Notes under the pieces: generated by a model
Seen by the model: only the letters and a program-made list of their open reading frames with translations
Databases searched by the model: none
What the model was told of the DNA's origin: nothing
Origin: Xenorhabdus bovienii
GTDB lineage: Bacteria > Pseudomonadota > Gammaproteobacteria > Enterobacterales > Enterobacteriaceae
Direction: 5' to 3'
Assembly: GCF_024721015.1 (NCBI RefSeq)
Contig: NZ_JANAIF010000032.1
Span: 1-46,694 of the forward strand
Length of the DNA stretch: 46,694 nt
Program-made: the position numbers and the translations under genes
Shown here: positions 17,305 through 25,804 of the stretch, in pieces
Layout of the letters: each line of letters begins with the position of its first letter
Numbering within the stretch: position 1 is the stretch's first letter

Positions 17305-17787
17305 ATGCCAAAAATTGATATCGAACAATATAAAGATGGCGATTTTCTTGTTGATTACGAAGAAAAAGTGTTTGAGGACGTCAAAGCACAGCCGGGTGAA
17401 AAGGCATTGTTGACTTTCCATACCGTTGCATTTGAAGGATCAATTGGCCTGATCAATGTGTTACAGGCAAAGCGTTTATTGCGTAAGGGCTTTGAAACCA
17501 AAATCTTGCTTTACGGCCCGGGTGTGCAATTGGGTGTTCAACGTGGTTTTCCAACTTTAGGGGCTGAGGCTTTTCCGGGTCATTTGGCCGTCAATAACCA
17601 ATTGAAAGCCTTTATGGAAGAAGGCGGCGAAGTCTATGCCTGTCGTTTTGCGTTGCAAGCAATGTATGGTCAAACAGAGAAAGCACTTATTCCGGGAATT
17701 CGCCCGATTAATCCATTGGATGTGATGGATTTAAAACTGCTGATGCGTCGTGAAAATGCCTTAATTATTGATACTTGGACTGTTTAA
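17305..17787 (+). CDS. MSMEG_0572/Sll0783-family nitrogen-starvation protein
   Basis: First gene of the nitrilase operon, 160 residues. It belongs to the family named after MSMEG_0572/Sll0783, which always travels with Nit1C nitrilases; the fold is probably DsrE/F-like ([62 protein letters not shown]). The conserved Cys in VYACRF could be functional. It is soluble and cytoplasmic. Its biochemical role is not established. Translation starts with aggag before the ATG. The next gene starts 30 bases later. Confidence 0.85.
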   Translation: MPKIDIEQYKDGDFLVDYEEKVFEDVKAQPGEKALLTFHTVAFEGSIGLINVLQAKRLLRKGFETKILLYGPGVQLGVQRGFPTLGAEAFPGHLAVNNQLKAFMEEGGEVYACRFALQAMYGQTEKALIPGIRPINPLDVMDLKLLMRRENALIIDTWTV

Positions 17788-17817
17788 GTAAGCGCAAACT
17801 CATAAGGGGAATAAGAC

Positions 17818-18810
17818 ATGAACCGAATCATTAAAGCTGCCGCAGTGCAATGTAGCCCTGTGCTTTATAGCCAAGCCGCAACGGTAAAAAAAATCTGTGA
17901 CATTATTTCAGAGCTTGGAAAACAAGGTGTGCAATTTGCCGTTTTTCCTGAAACCGTCGTGCCTTATTACCCTTATTTTTCCTTTGTACAACCGCCATTT
18001 GCCATGGGAAAAGAGCATTTAAAGTTGTTGAATGAATCGGTGGTTGTACCTTCCGAAGCAACTCTGGCGATTGGTCAAGCCTGCCTTGAAGCCAACATGG
18101 TGGTATCGATTGGTATTAATGAACGTGCGGGCGGTACGATCTATAACGCACAGCTGTTATTTGATGCCGATGGTTCAATCATTCAGCATCGCCGCAAAAT
18201 TACGCCAACTTACCATGAGCGAATGGTTTGGGGCCAAGGTGATGGCAGTGGCCTGCATGCCATTGACTCTGCGGTGGGGCGTGTTGGTTCGCTGGCATGC
18301 TGGGAACATTACAACCCGTTGGCACGTTTTGCCTTGATGGCAGATGGTGAGCAAATTCATGCGTCCATGTTTCCTGGTTCGTTGGTAGGACAAATTTTTG
18401 CCGATCAAATCAGTGCAACCATTCAACACCATGCGTTAGAATCCGGCTGTTTTGTGGTCAATGCCACCGCATGGCTGCATCCTGAACAGCAGCAGCAGAT
18501 TATGCAGGATACAGGCTGTAACATCGGTCCAATTTCAGGGGGATGTTTTACCGCCATTGTTTCTCCCGAAGGCAAGTTCTTAGCTGAACCGCTCACGCAA
18601 GATGAAGGTTACTGCATTGCCGATTTGGATCTTAGCCTGATTGATAAACGCAAACGCATGATGGATTCAGTGGGACATTACAGTCGCCCTGAATTGTTTA
18701 GCTTATTGATTGATCGCCGTCCGACAAATGTATTGCACGAACTGAAAATTGAAACACCAGATCAAAATCATCTCGAAAAACACGCGAAATTTAATGAAAC
18801 CCAGATCTGA
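17818..18810 (+). CDS. Nit1-type nitrilase (Nit1C cluster)
   Basis: A 330-residue carbon-nitrogen hydrolase that converts a nitrile to carboxylic acid and ammonia. The catalytic triad is present: Glu45 ([13 protein letters not shown]), Lys127 ([12 protein letters not shown]) and Cys161 ([13 protein letters not shown]), with a second structural glutamate after YH. The length is usual for nitrilases, which form spirals or other oligomers. In Pseudomonas fluorescens NCIMB 11764 a homologous cluster (Nit1C) has been linked to growth on cyanide. The physiological substrate here is unknown. It is cytoplasmic and second in the operon. Confidence 0.93.
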   Translation: MNRIIKAAAVQCSPVLYSQAATVKKICDIISELGKQGVQFAVFPETVVPYYPYFSFVQPPFAMGKEHLKLLNESVVVPSEATLAIGQACLEANMVVSIGINERAGGTIYNAQLLFDADGSIIQHRRKITPTYHERMVWGQGDGSGLHAIDSAVGRVGSLACWEHYNPLARFALMADGEQIHASMFPGSLVGQIFADQISATIQHHALESGCFVVNATAWLHPEQQQQIMQDTGCNIGPISGGCFTAIVSPEGKFLAEPLTQDEGYCIADLDLSLIDKRKRMMDSVGHYSRPELFSLLIDRRPTNVLHELKIETPDQNHLEKHAKFNETQI

Positions 18811-18846
18811 ACCATATTGATTAAACCCAAGTAATAGGGGGTAAAT

Positions 18847-19926
18847 ATGTCTGCAATACAATTACTGACCGATTTGCAATGTAATGGTCTGAAATGGGAA
18901 GGCGAGTTTGGTTTATCCCGCAAAGGTGGCGCAGGGCCAAGCGATCATAAGGCACTGAGCCTTGACGGAAAAACCATGATGATTCCTGTGCTGAACCTTG
19001 CAGCACAAGACTCTCCCTATACTGCAAAGCCTGATCTGAACTCTGACAAGGTGACTGTCTTTAAAAACCGGATCCCGGTGGCAACCTTAACTATACCTGC
19101 ACGACCGCGATTTTATGATTTAAAAACCGCCGAAGGTATTGCCTATGAGCAAATTGCGACCTTACATAGCCATGATGTGTTGGCAACGACAGTGTTACAG
19201 CATTGCATTCGTATGAATGACAAGGCAACGGCGTGCCAGTTTTGCTCAATTGATCAGTCTTTGATAGGGGGTCGAACCTTGATCCGTAAACGCCCGGAAC
19301 AATTGGCAGAGGTAGCGAAAGCAGCCGTTGAGCTGGATGGTATCAAGCAAATGGTGATCACCACAGGTACGCCAAATACAGGAGATCGCGGAGCAAAAAT
19401 CTTATGTGACTCGGTCAAGGCGATTAAGGCACAAGTAGATTTACCAATACAGGTACAGTGCGAGCCACCCGATGATTTTGCATGGTTTCAACGTTTAAAA
19501 GATGCAGGCGCTGTATCAATTGGAATGCACCTTGAGGCGGTGAGTGAGCGTGTACGGCAAAAGATTATGCCGGGCAAAGCTGAAGTATCGCTGGAAAAGT
19601 ATTTTTCAGCATTTGAGGCAGCCGTTGCCGTGTTCGGCCGAGGACAAGTCAGTACCTACATTTTGGCTGGATTGGGCGACACCGAACCGGAAATCGTGGA
19701 AATGACTGCCAAACTGACTGAAATAGGGGTGTATCCATTTGTGGTGCCATTTGTGCCAATTCAAGGCACACCATTAGAACATCATCCTAAACCTGATCAC
19801 GCCTTTATGCAGTCGCTTTACCCGAAAATCGGATTGCAACTCAAACAACATAGCTTGAACTCAGAAAATACTCAGGCAGGCTGTGCCAAATGTGGCGCTT
19901 GTTCTTCGCTGAAAGCATATGAATAA
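18847..19926 (+). CDS. Radical SAM protein, MSMEG_0568 family
   Basis: A 359-residue radical SAM enzyme of the Nit1C cluster. The cluster-binding cysteines have an unusual spacing: Cys120-x9-Cys130-x2-Cys133 (CIRMNDKATACQFC) instead of CxxxCxxC. The barrel continues with MVITTGTPNTGDRGA, a GTP-like turn, and IGMHLEAVSERVR. The C-terminus has a second Cys-rich group (CAKCGACS) that may hold another iron-sulfur cluster. The reaction is unknown. RBS tagggggt precedes the ATG; the gap to the nitrilase gene is 36 bases. Confidence 0.88.
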   Translation: MSAIQLLTDLQCNGLKWEGEFGLSRKGGAGPSDHKALSLDGKTMMIPVLNLAAQDSPYTAKPDLNSDKVTVFKNRIPVATLTIPARPRFYDLKTAEGIAYEQIATLHSHDVLATTVLQHCIRMNDKATACQFCSIDQSLIGGRTLIRKRPEQLAEVAKAAVELDGIKQMVITTGTPNTGDRGAKILCDSVKAIKAQVDLPIQVQCEPPDDFAWFQRLKDAGAVSIGMHLEAVSERVRQKIMPGKAEVSLEKYFSAFEAAVAVFGRGQVSTYILAGLGDTEPEIVEMTAKLTEIGVYPFVVPFVPIQGTPLEHHPKPDHAFMQSLYPKIGLQLKQHSLNSENTQAGCAKCGACSSLKAYE

Positions 19927-19938
19927 GGAGAATATGGT

Positions 19939-20502
19939 ATGGAACTTTCTCGTTATTCTTGGCTGCTTGGGCTAAATGAAGAGCTGAAACAATTTATTAG
20001 CGATGACATTGCCATCAAAATGGTGTCGGAAGATTGGGAACGCCGCCAATATTATCGTTTGCGTGAAGTGACCTTTCGTGATGAACAGAAAATCTTGAAA
20101 GAAGATCGTGACGAGTACGATGTTAAAGCATTAGGTATTGTTGCCATTGGAAAAATGGCTGGTGAGCATGACCGTGTGATTGGCGCAGTCCGGATTTTCC
20201 CCGATGGCGAACAGACGTGGTATGGCGGGCGTTTATGTGTAGAACCTCTATACCGACGTCACCATACCATTGGTAAAGCGTTAATCAATGCAGCGGTATC
20301 GACCGCCAAAAACTTGGGATGCCGTACTTTTTTAGCCACCGTGCAAAGTCAAAATGAACACTACTTCCAAAGATTGTGTTGGGATAGTTTGTGTCAGTTG
20401 ACCGTTGCCAACATTCCACATGTGTTAATGCAGGCACAGATTGAAAACTATCCATTGCAGTATATCCCGATGCAAACCTATATGCAGAAGGAGACGCAAT
20501 GA
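19939..20502 (+). CDS. GNAT acetyltransferase, MSMEG_0567/Sll0786 family
   Basis: This 187-residue protein is the GNAT-fold member of the Nit1C cluster. The acetyl-CoA loop is visible as LYRRHHTIGKALINAA after the strand TWYGGRLCVEP, and the conserved N-terminal segment (DWERRQYYRLREVTFRDEQ) is family-specific. In some genomes this domain is fused to the AIR-synthase-like domain encoded by the next gene; here they are separate but overlap by an ATGA junction, consistent with coupled translation. Acceptor substrate unknown. Confidence 0.85.
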   Translation: MELSRYSWLLGLNEELKQFISDDIAIKMVSEDWERRQYYRLREVTFRDEQKILKEDRDEYDVKALGIVAIGKMAGEHDRVIGAVRIFPDGEQTWYGGRLCVEPLYRRHHTIGKALINAAVSTAKNLGCRTFLATVQSQNEHYFQRLCWDSLCQLTVANIPHVLMQAQIENYPLQYIPMQTYMQKETQ

Positions 20503-21497
20503 TGGAACTCAATCAATTACTCGAAATATTGAGACACACACCCGCCATGCAGTCCAAGCAGGCGATTGCATCCAGTATTTCAGCCAATACAACCTGCCAT
20601 GTTGATTCATTGGATAGCTTATATGCTTACCCTGGGGATGATGCGGCAGCACTGCCATTGAATGGTCAGTATGTATTGCACGCCTGTGAAGGTATGTTGC
20701 CAAATTTTGTGGCCAATCATCCTTATTTTGCAGGATGGTCGGCAGTCATGGCGAATATTAGTGATATTGCAGCCATGGGCGGTCGGGCGTTGTCAGTGGT
20801 GAACAGTCTTTGGCATACCAACAGCAAACAGGCACAGTTGTTAATGCAAGGCATGCAGGATGCTTGTCGTGCTTATGGTGTGCCATTGGTCGGTGGGCAT
20901 ACCAATCTTGGTACAGTTTATCAGCCCGCCTTATCGGTTGCGATTCAAGGCACGGCGCGAAAATTGCTTTCAGTGCTGCATGTCAAACCACAACAAAAAA
21001 TCCTGATGGCTTTAAATCTGCAAGGACAATTCCACCCCAATACCACTTATTGGAAATGCTTTGAGCATGTATCTGACTGCGTTTTACAGTCACAAATTGC
21101 CTTGTTGCCGCAATTGGCGGAAGCAGCTTTGGTTCATGCAGCCCGTGATATCAGCAATGCCGGCATTTTAGGCAGTTTGTTGATGTTGCTCGAAGCTACA
21201 GCCTCGGGGGCTCATATCAACCTGGATGCCATGCCTAAACCTGATGATGTGGACTGGTCTAAATGGCTGCAAATTTTTCCCAGCTTTGGTTTTTTACTGA
21301 CTGCCAATGTCGATAAATGTGAAGAAATTATCAAACTGTTTCACAGTCAGGACATTGCCTGCACAGTGATTGCTGAAACCAATGTCAGTGGTGTGGTTAC
21401 AGTGCAGCAACAACAGCAACACGGCATATTTTGGGATTTTAACAACCAAGTATTTACCGGTTTTTGTTATGCCAATGTCTTGAAAACATTTAATTGA
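20499..21497 (+). CDS. AIR-synthase-related protein, Sll0787 family
   Basis: A 332-residue protein of the PurM/AIR synthase superfamily (ATP-dependent enzymes such as PurM, ThiL, HypE, SelD). The N-terminal half has the metal/ATP segment YAYPGDDAAALPL and WSAVMANISDIAAMGG; the second half has ARDISNAGILGSLLMLLEA, the typical PurM C-terminal helix. It starts within the stop of the acetyltransferase gene. The reaction in Nit1C clusters is unknown; by analogy it could phosphorylate or activate a carbonyl or amide oxygen. Confidence 0.85.
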   Translation: MMELNQLLEILRHTPAMQSKQAIASSISANTTCHVDSLDSLYAYPGDDAAALPLNGQYVLHACEGMLPNFVANHPYFAGWSAVMANISDIAAMGGRALSVVNSLWHTNSKQAQLLMQGMQDACRAYGVPLVGGHTNLGTVYQPALSVAIQGTARKLLSVLHVKPQQKILMALNLQGQFHPNTTYWKCFEHVSDCVLQSQIALLPQLAEAALVHAARDISNAGILGSLLMLLEATASGAHINLDAMPKPDDVDWSKWLQIFPSFGFLLTANVDKCEEIIKLFHSQDIACTVIAETNVSGVVTVQQQQQHGIFWDFNNQVFTGFCYANVLKTFN

Positions 21498-21526
21498 AAG
21501 CATTTGATTAAAAAAATCAGTTTAAA

Positions 21527-21567
21527 AAAATTATAGGTTCAACCCGTTATAGATTGAGCCTGAAAGC
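21527..21567 (+). other. Hairpin inside the nitrilase operon
   Basis: aggttcaa and ttgagcct form an 8-bp stem with one G-U pair in the 87-base gap before the next gene. There is no U tract, so it probably attenuates or stabilises mRNA segments rather than ending transcription. Confidence 0.35.
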
Positions 21568-21584
21568 CAGTAGGAGCCTATGTT

Positions 21585-21875
21585 ATGCCCAGTGTGAATT
21601 TTACTGTGAAGTGGTCCAATGGAGAACAAACTCAATATTACTCACCCTCAACCGTGATTTATGAATATTTGTCCATTGGCCAGTGTTACCCGAGTACGCA
21701 GTTTTTGCATCAGGTTGAAGATGGTCTGTATGCCGCATCAGAAAGAGTACGGGCATGTTATGGCTTTGGCTGTAGTTCAGCTATGGACAATCTGGCAATG
21801 ATTCAACACCAAGCCAAACTGTTCGAACTCAGTCCGGAAGATCAAATTACAGTTATTGAAATGACGCATAAATGA
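21585..21875 (+). CDS. MSMEG_0570-family nitrogen-starvation protein
   Basis: A small 96-residue soluble protein. The core VKWSNGEQTQYYSPSTVIYE followed by ASERVRACYGFGCSSAMDNL is the family signature of the Nit1C cluster. Two close cysteines (RACYGFGCSSA) could bind metal or form a disulfide. No enzymatic activity is known for the family. It is 12 bases from the next gene, so the last two genes are probably translated from the same mRNA. Confidence 0.85.
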   Translation: MPSVNFTVKWSNGEQTQYYSPSTVIYEYLSIGQCYPSTQFLHQVEDGLYAASERVRACYGFGCSSAMDNLAMIQHQAKLFELSPEDQITVIEMTHK

Positions 21876-21887
21876 GAGGGATGTTCT

Positions 21888-23189
21888 ATGTTAAATATCC
21901 AAAATCAAATATTACAGCCAAATTATGATGTGGTGATTGTTGGTGGTGGTCAGGCAGGTTTATGCATCAGTCACTATTTGCAAAAAGCAGGTATTGATCA
22001 TGTGGTGTTGGAAAAAGAATCTGAGTTGACCCATAGCTGGCGCCGTAAACGTTGGGATAATTTTACCTTGGTGACACCGAACTGGCAGTGCCTGTTGCCT
22101 GAACATCCTTATCAAAGGCAAGATCCCGACGGATTTATGAAAAAGCACGAAATCGTGGAATATCTTGATGAATTTATTGAAAAACTCAATCCACCTGCCA
22201 TTTTAAACATTCAGGTAGAACATGTGGAAAAAGAGGCAGCATATAAGTTTGTCATTAAAACTAATTACGGCACAACCACAGCCAAACAGCTTGTAGTCGC
22301 AGCAGGCGGGTATCACACCCCGATTTATCCAAAATTAAGCGATGTTTTGCCTGAGAATATAAAAGTAATGCATTCGGAAGAATATTTGAATGCAGATCAA
22401 CTGCCTGAAGGTGCGGTGTTGGTGGTCGGGTCAGGACAGTCTGGAGCACAAATTGCCGAAGACTTACATCTGGCAAGCAAAAAAGTCTATTTATCGACAG
22501 GTGATGCCCCACGTTGTTCCCGGTTCTATCGCGGCAAAGATGTGGTGAAGTGGCTGTTTGATATGGGCCATTACAAAACGACTGCGAAAGATCATCGCTA
22601 TAGTGAAGAAATACGTAACAGTACCAACCACTATGTTACAGGCCGTGACGGCGGACATGATATTGATCTGCGTAAATTTGCTTTAGAAGGTATGCAGTTG
22701 CTTGGCCGTTTTGATGACTATAAAGAGGGTCAACTCTGGTTCAGGCCAGATTTATCAGAAAATCTGGATAGTGCCGATGCTACTTATAATCGGATTAATG
22801 CCTCTATTGATGAATATTTAGCTAAAAACAACATTGAGACTGATGAGCCTGTATCGGTATATCAGCCTGTTTGGCAGCCAGAACAGGAAATCACACACAT
22901 TAATTTAGCAAAAGCAAATATTACTTCCGTGATTTGGTGTATAGGTTTTAGGCCGGATTATTCATGGATTGATTTAGATATTTTTCAAGCCAATGGTTAT
23001 CCAAAACATGATCGGGGTATTACCATTGATCCGGATGTCACGTTTATTGGTTTGCCGTGGTTACATACATGGGGCTCTGGGCGGTTTCTGGGGATCGATC
23101 AGGATGCTGCCTATGTGGTACGGCATATTGAGCAAAAAATAAGTCAGCAAAATAGTCATAACAAGCAGATTGCGGAAATGGCCGAGTGA
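21888..23189 (+). CDS. Flavoprotein monooxygenase-like, MSMEG_0569 family
   Basis: A 433-residue FAD/NAD(P)H enzyme closing the Nit1C operon. The FAD dinucleotide motif is VVIVGGGQAGLCISHYL near residue 16 and the NADPH motif is VLVVGSGQSGAQIAEDLHL near residue 180, the arrangement of group B flavin monooxygenases. ATG-like and C-terminal motifs include ITSVIWCIGFRPDYSW and VTFIGLPWLHTWGSG. It could oxidise a nitrogen- or carbon-containing intermediate before or after the nitrilase step. No clear terminator follows; the nearest hairpin is at 23260-23289. Confidence 0.88.
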   Translation: MLNIQNQILQPNYDVVIVGGGQAGLCISHYLQKAGIDHVVLEKESELTHSWRRKRWDNFTLVTPNWQCLLPEHPYQRQDPDGFMKKHEIVEYLDEFIEKLNPPAILNIQVEHVEKEAAYKFVIKTNYGTTTAKQLVVAAGGYHTPIYPKLSDVLPENIKVMHSEEYLNADQLPEGAVLVVGSGQSGAQIAEDLHLASKKVYLSTGDAPRCSRFYRGKDVVKWLFDMGHYKTTAKDHRYSEEIRNSTNHYVTGRDGGHDIDLRKFALEGMQLLGRFDDYKEGQLWFRPDLSENLDSADATYNRINASIDEYLAKNNIETDEPVSVYQPVWQPEQEITHINLAKANITSVIWCIGFRPDYSWIDLDIFQANGYPKHDRGITIDPDVTFIGLPWLHTWGSGRFLGIDQDAAYVVRHIEQKISQQNSHNKQIAEMAE

Positions 23190-23259
23190 CCATTGCAGAG
23201 GCTCCTAGCCCCAACGTACTGTTTCATGCCACTTAGGCGCTGGTTCCGGGCAAAAATAA

Positions 23260-23289
23260 GCGGTTACAAGACAGAATGCCTGTAACCGC
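23260..23289 (+). terminator. Hairpin downstream of the nitrilase operon
   Basis: A 9-bp stem (gcggttaca / tgtaaccgc) with a 12-base loop lies 70 bases after the operon's last stop codon. It lacks a U tract, so it may act as an mRNA 3' end rather than a classic terminator. Confidence 0.35.
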
Positions 23290-23443
23290 ATCAACTCGTA
23301 CTTTCTTTGTTAATGCGATAGAACCCCCACCAATACGAGAGCATACTCAGAACCTATCCCATTAAGCTATTTTATTTGCCATTTTGAACCTGTGCGTTGT
23401 TCAAACTGACATCAACAATAAATATCTACTGGGATACGCTCTT

Positions 23444-23594
23444 CAGGGCGGGATTTTACTTTGCTTAAAAATTAATCTTTAGGAGCTTGTACGTAAAATA
23501 TGATGTGATTTCTTGGATAAGATGGTGAAAATTTTACGTAGAGATACGTTTTTTGGCTATAAAAGAATCGATCTTAAAGTGGAATCCCGCCCTG
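23444..23594. mobile_element. 151-bp MITE with 10-bp target-site duplication
   Basis: The ends are inverted repeats: CAGGGCGGGATT, two variable bases, then ACTTT at the left, matched by the complement at the right (19 positions, 2 mismatches). The flanks carry an exact direct repeat atacgctctt at 23434-23443 and 23595-23604. Inside is a perfect inverted pair tacgtaaaat / attttacgta. It has no open frame, so it would need a transposase supplied elsewhere. A 10-bp duplication is compatible with an IS4-type parent, which is inference. Confidence 0.85.
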
Positions 23595-24027
23595 ATACGC
23601 TCTTGGCTTTAAGATTTGTTTAATGTCTGTTTATTGAATATTCCGCCATTTAAGTCTATTTTATTTGTGTGTACTTAAATATCTTATTTTTGTACACCCT
23701 CATTTGCTTCTCATTTCGCTCTTATCCTCCCTATTGCAGGGAGGTTTTTTTATATTTTAATTACCCTATAAAAAATAGGATTCCTCCTATCTAACAATCT
23801 GTTCCAAAGCTATCAGAAACGAACTTTTTGAATAGATTAATTAATATATTTTTCTGGCATACCTCTATCATAAATTAAGTATTTATAACTTACTAAGTTT
23901 GTTATAAACATTTATATGCTCCACAATAAGAAGTCAATTAATACTCTTATACGTCAAATTAAGATAATAACTATAGATAAATTTACTTATTTAACAGTCA
24001 AATACGGAACAACATAGGAAATTCATC

Positions 24028-24621
24028 ATGAACATTAAAAAGTCATTACTTTTAGTGGGATTGACTACTTTTGGTGCAATCCCATTCTCTAGTACTGCTG
24101 ACCCCGTATCTCGCCATGGATATGTAGATTCCCCGCCCAGTAGAGCTTTTTTATGTTATCAGCGTACCAACAAAGACTGCGGAAATATCATGTATGAACC
24201 GCAATCTGTTGAAGGGCCTAAAGGTTTCCCGGAATCAGGGCCACCTGATGGTCAAATTGCCAGCGGTGGCGTTGGCCAGTTCAGTCCTCTAAACGAACAA
24301 AGCGCTCAGCGCTGGCATCACGTCACAGTCAACAAAGGCCAAAACAACTTTAAGTGGACGCTAACCGCCAGACATAGTACTGCCTCATGGCAATTTTTTA
24401 TTACTAAACCTGGTTGGGACTCCAACAAACCACTCACTCGTGCGCAATTTGATCTAAAACCGTTCTGTGAACGTGATGATCATGGGAAACTTCCGGCTCA
24501 AAATGTCTCAATTACATGTGAGGTTCCAGAACGTTCCGGGTACCATGTCATTCTCGGTGTTTGGACAATTGCAGATACTGATAATGCTTTTTATCAAGTC
24601 ATTGATGCTGATATAAAATAA
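24028..24621 (+). CDS. AA10 lytic polysaccharide monooxygenase (chitin-binding)
   Basis: A 197-residue secreted copper enzyme that oxidatively cleaves chitin; homologues include Serratia CBP21. Conserved blocks are HGYVDSPPSRAFLC, YEPQSVEGPKGFP, LTARHSTASWQFFITKPGW and YHVILGVWTIADTDNAFYQ. The histidine brace would be His30 and His116, with Phe188 in the axial position. A signal peptide is present (KKSLLLVGLTTFGAIPF), but the residues before His30 are DPVSR, an unusual cleavage context. A hairpin terminator follows. In an insect-associated host, the target would be cuticle or peritrophic chitin. Confidence 0.9.
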   Translation: MNIKKSLLLVGLTTFGAIPFSSTADPVSRHGYVDSPPSRAFLCYQRTNKDCGNIMYEPQSVEGPKGFPESGPPDGQIASGGVGQFSPLNEQSAQRWHHVTVNKGQNNFKWTLTARHSTASWQFFITKPGWDSNKPLTRAQFDLKPFCERDDHGKLPAQNVSITCEVPERSGYHVILGVWTIADTDNAFYQVIDADIK

Positions 24622-24672
24622 TATTTTAGGTTTAATATTATTTCCTCAATAAAATTAAGGTGATAAAAAATA

Positions 24673-24703
24673 TGTGCTAGTTGCTCGCTAGCACATTTAT
24701 CTA
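24673..24703 (+). terminator. Terminator of the LPMO gene
   Basis: An 8-bp stem (tgtgctag / ctagcaca) with a 7-base loop, followed by tttat. It lies 50 bases after the stop codon. Confidence 0.55.
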
Positions 24704-24759
24704 ATCAATTTAAAATATTAACTGATAAGATTCAGTTTTAAATCAAACCCTATAAAAAA

Positions 24760-25155
24760 ATGAAAACAACACCTGTCCTTAGGATTGCCAGACCAACAGA
24801 CAATTTGTCTATAATCAAAGATATGTATTGCAAAGGATTACAATTTACTCTATTAGGTGAATTCAGAGATCATGATAATTTTGATGGTGTTATGTTAGGG
24901 CATCCCAATCATTCTTAGCATCTCGAATTTACTCACCACCACAATACATCTGTTGGTAAAGCACCGACACAAGATAGTTTATTGGTTTTTTATATCGAAG
25001 ATGAGTCTGAGTGGCAGAAACAGAGCCAATTGATGCAAGAAGCCGGTTTTTCTCTTGTCCCCTCTTATAATCCTTATTGGGATCGAACCGGAAAAACATT
25101 CGAAGATATTGATGGCTATCGTGTCGTATTACAAAATACACCACCACATATTTAA
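24760..25155 (+). pseudogene. VOC-family (glyoxalase-like) gene with an amber stop
   Basis: The frame from ATG 24760 to TAA 25155 encodes a 131-codon VOC-superfamily protein, with one in-frame TAG at 24916-24918. Before it: VLRIARPTDNLSIIKDMYCK and FDGVMLGHPNHS; after it: HLEFTHHHN, DSLLVFYIEDESEWQKQ, AGFSLVPSYNPYWDRTGKTF, EDIDGYRVVLQNTPP. The stop falls just before the metal-binding HLEFT strand, where relatives usually have an aromatic residue, so a single base change (for example TAC to TAG) explains it. The second half has no start of its own. A clean terminator follows at 25169-25189. Confidence 0.85.
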
Positions 25156-25168
25156 TCCATATTTTTTA

Positions 25169-25195
25169 TTCGGGCTTGATAAGCCCGAATTTATT
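25169..25195 (+). terminator. Terminator after the VOC pseudogene
   Basis: Perfect 9-bp stem ttcgggctt / aagcccgaa with loop gat, followed by tttatt. It starts 14 bases after the pseudogene's stop codon. Confidence 0.75.
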
Positions 25196-25369
25196 GTTCA
25201 GATTTAAACATTATCATAATAAACCATTTTATTTACTATTCTTAGAACGGAGCTGTGTTAAAAACCCTTACTATAGCAACTGACCGCCATTCTGAAAAAT
25301 TGTACTTATTAGTCGAATCCAGCAATTAATATTTTTTGCATTTCGTAATAAGGTCTTATCAACATCGTG

Positions 25370-25804
25370 TTATGACATAAACATTTTCTGCTCAGATGCT
25401 CTTCGAACACGCAAATCGGCTAATACACGTCCATCCGCCCTATCCCATTTCAAAAACTCCTCAGCAGCACCTTGATAATCAGCCAAATTCAACTTTTTCA
25501 GCAACGTTGAATGAATAAAATTACCTACTCCTAAATTAAAAATAAACGAGCATAAAGCATCAAACTGCCCCTGTGTTAAAGGAACCTTCACAATTCTTTG
25601 AATCTCAGCATAAATTGGTATCAGATCTTCATGCAAAAATGTTTCAGCCTGTTGCTCTGTAATTATTTGTTCTGGCTTCACTCCTTTTGTATGCCCATAC
25701 CCAATTGTCCATGGTTCAGCACCTGTGGCAGGATCAGGATATGCGTGCAATCTCAAACCTTCATAACTTTTTATCTTATTAATGCCATTTTCACTGATTT
25801 CCAT
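25370..25804 (-). CDS. GH24 phage-type lysozyme (orphan endolysin)
   Basis: A 144-residue T4/P22-type muramidase that cleaves peptidoglycan between MurNAc and GlcNAc. The catalytic residues are Glu15 (KSYEGLRLHAYPD), Asp24 and Thr33 (PWTIGYGHT). Later conserved parts are TQGQFDALCSFIFNLG and the C-terminal LRVRRASEQKMF. No signal or anchor sequence is visible, so it would need a holin, yet no holin, Rz or other phage lysis gene is next to it. The ribosome binding site is ggagata. It may be a phage remnant or a domesticated lysis or secretion aid. Confidence 0.9.
   Translation of the reverse strand: MEISENGINKIKSYEGLRLHAYPDPATGAEPWTIGYGHTKGVKPEQIITEQQAETFLHEDLIPIYAEIQRIVKVPLTQGQFDALCSFIFNLGVGNFIHSTLLKKLNLADYQGAAEEFLKWDRADGRVLADLRVRRASEQKMFMS

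Larger units (their letters stand above)
23190..24027. other. Gene-free region holding a MITE
   Basis: Between the nitrilase operon and the LPMO gene I find only the hairpin at 23260-23289, the MITE at 23444-23594 and AT-rich DNA upstream of the LPMO gene. A T-rich stem (ccctcc / gggaggtttttttat at about 23727-23752) could be another terminator. Confidence 0.5.

Noticed and set aside
24916..24918. TAG in the VOC gene as programmed readthrough or pyrrolysine
   Set aside because: No supporting machinery or context is visible; a point mutation is the simpler explanation.
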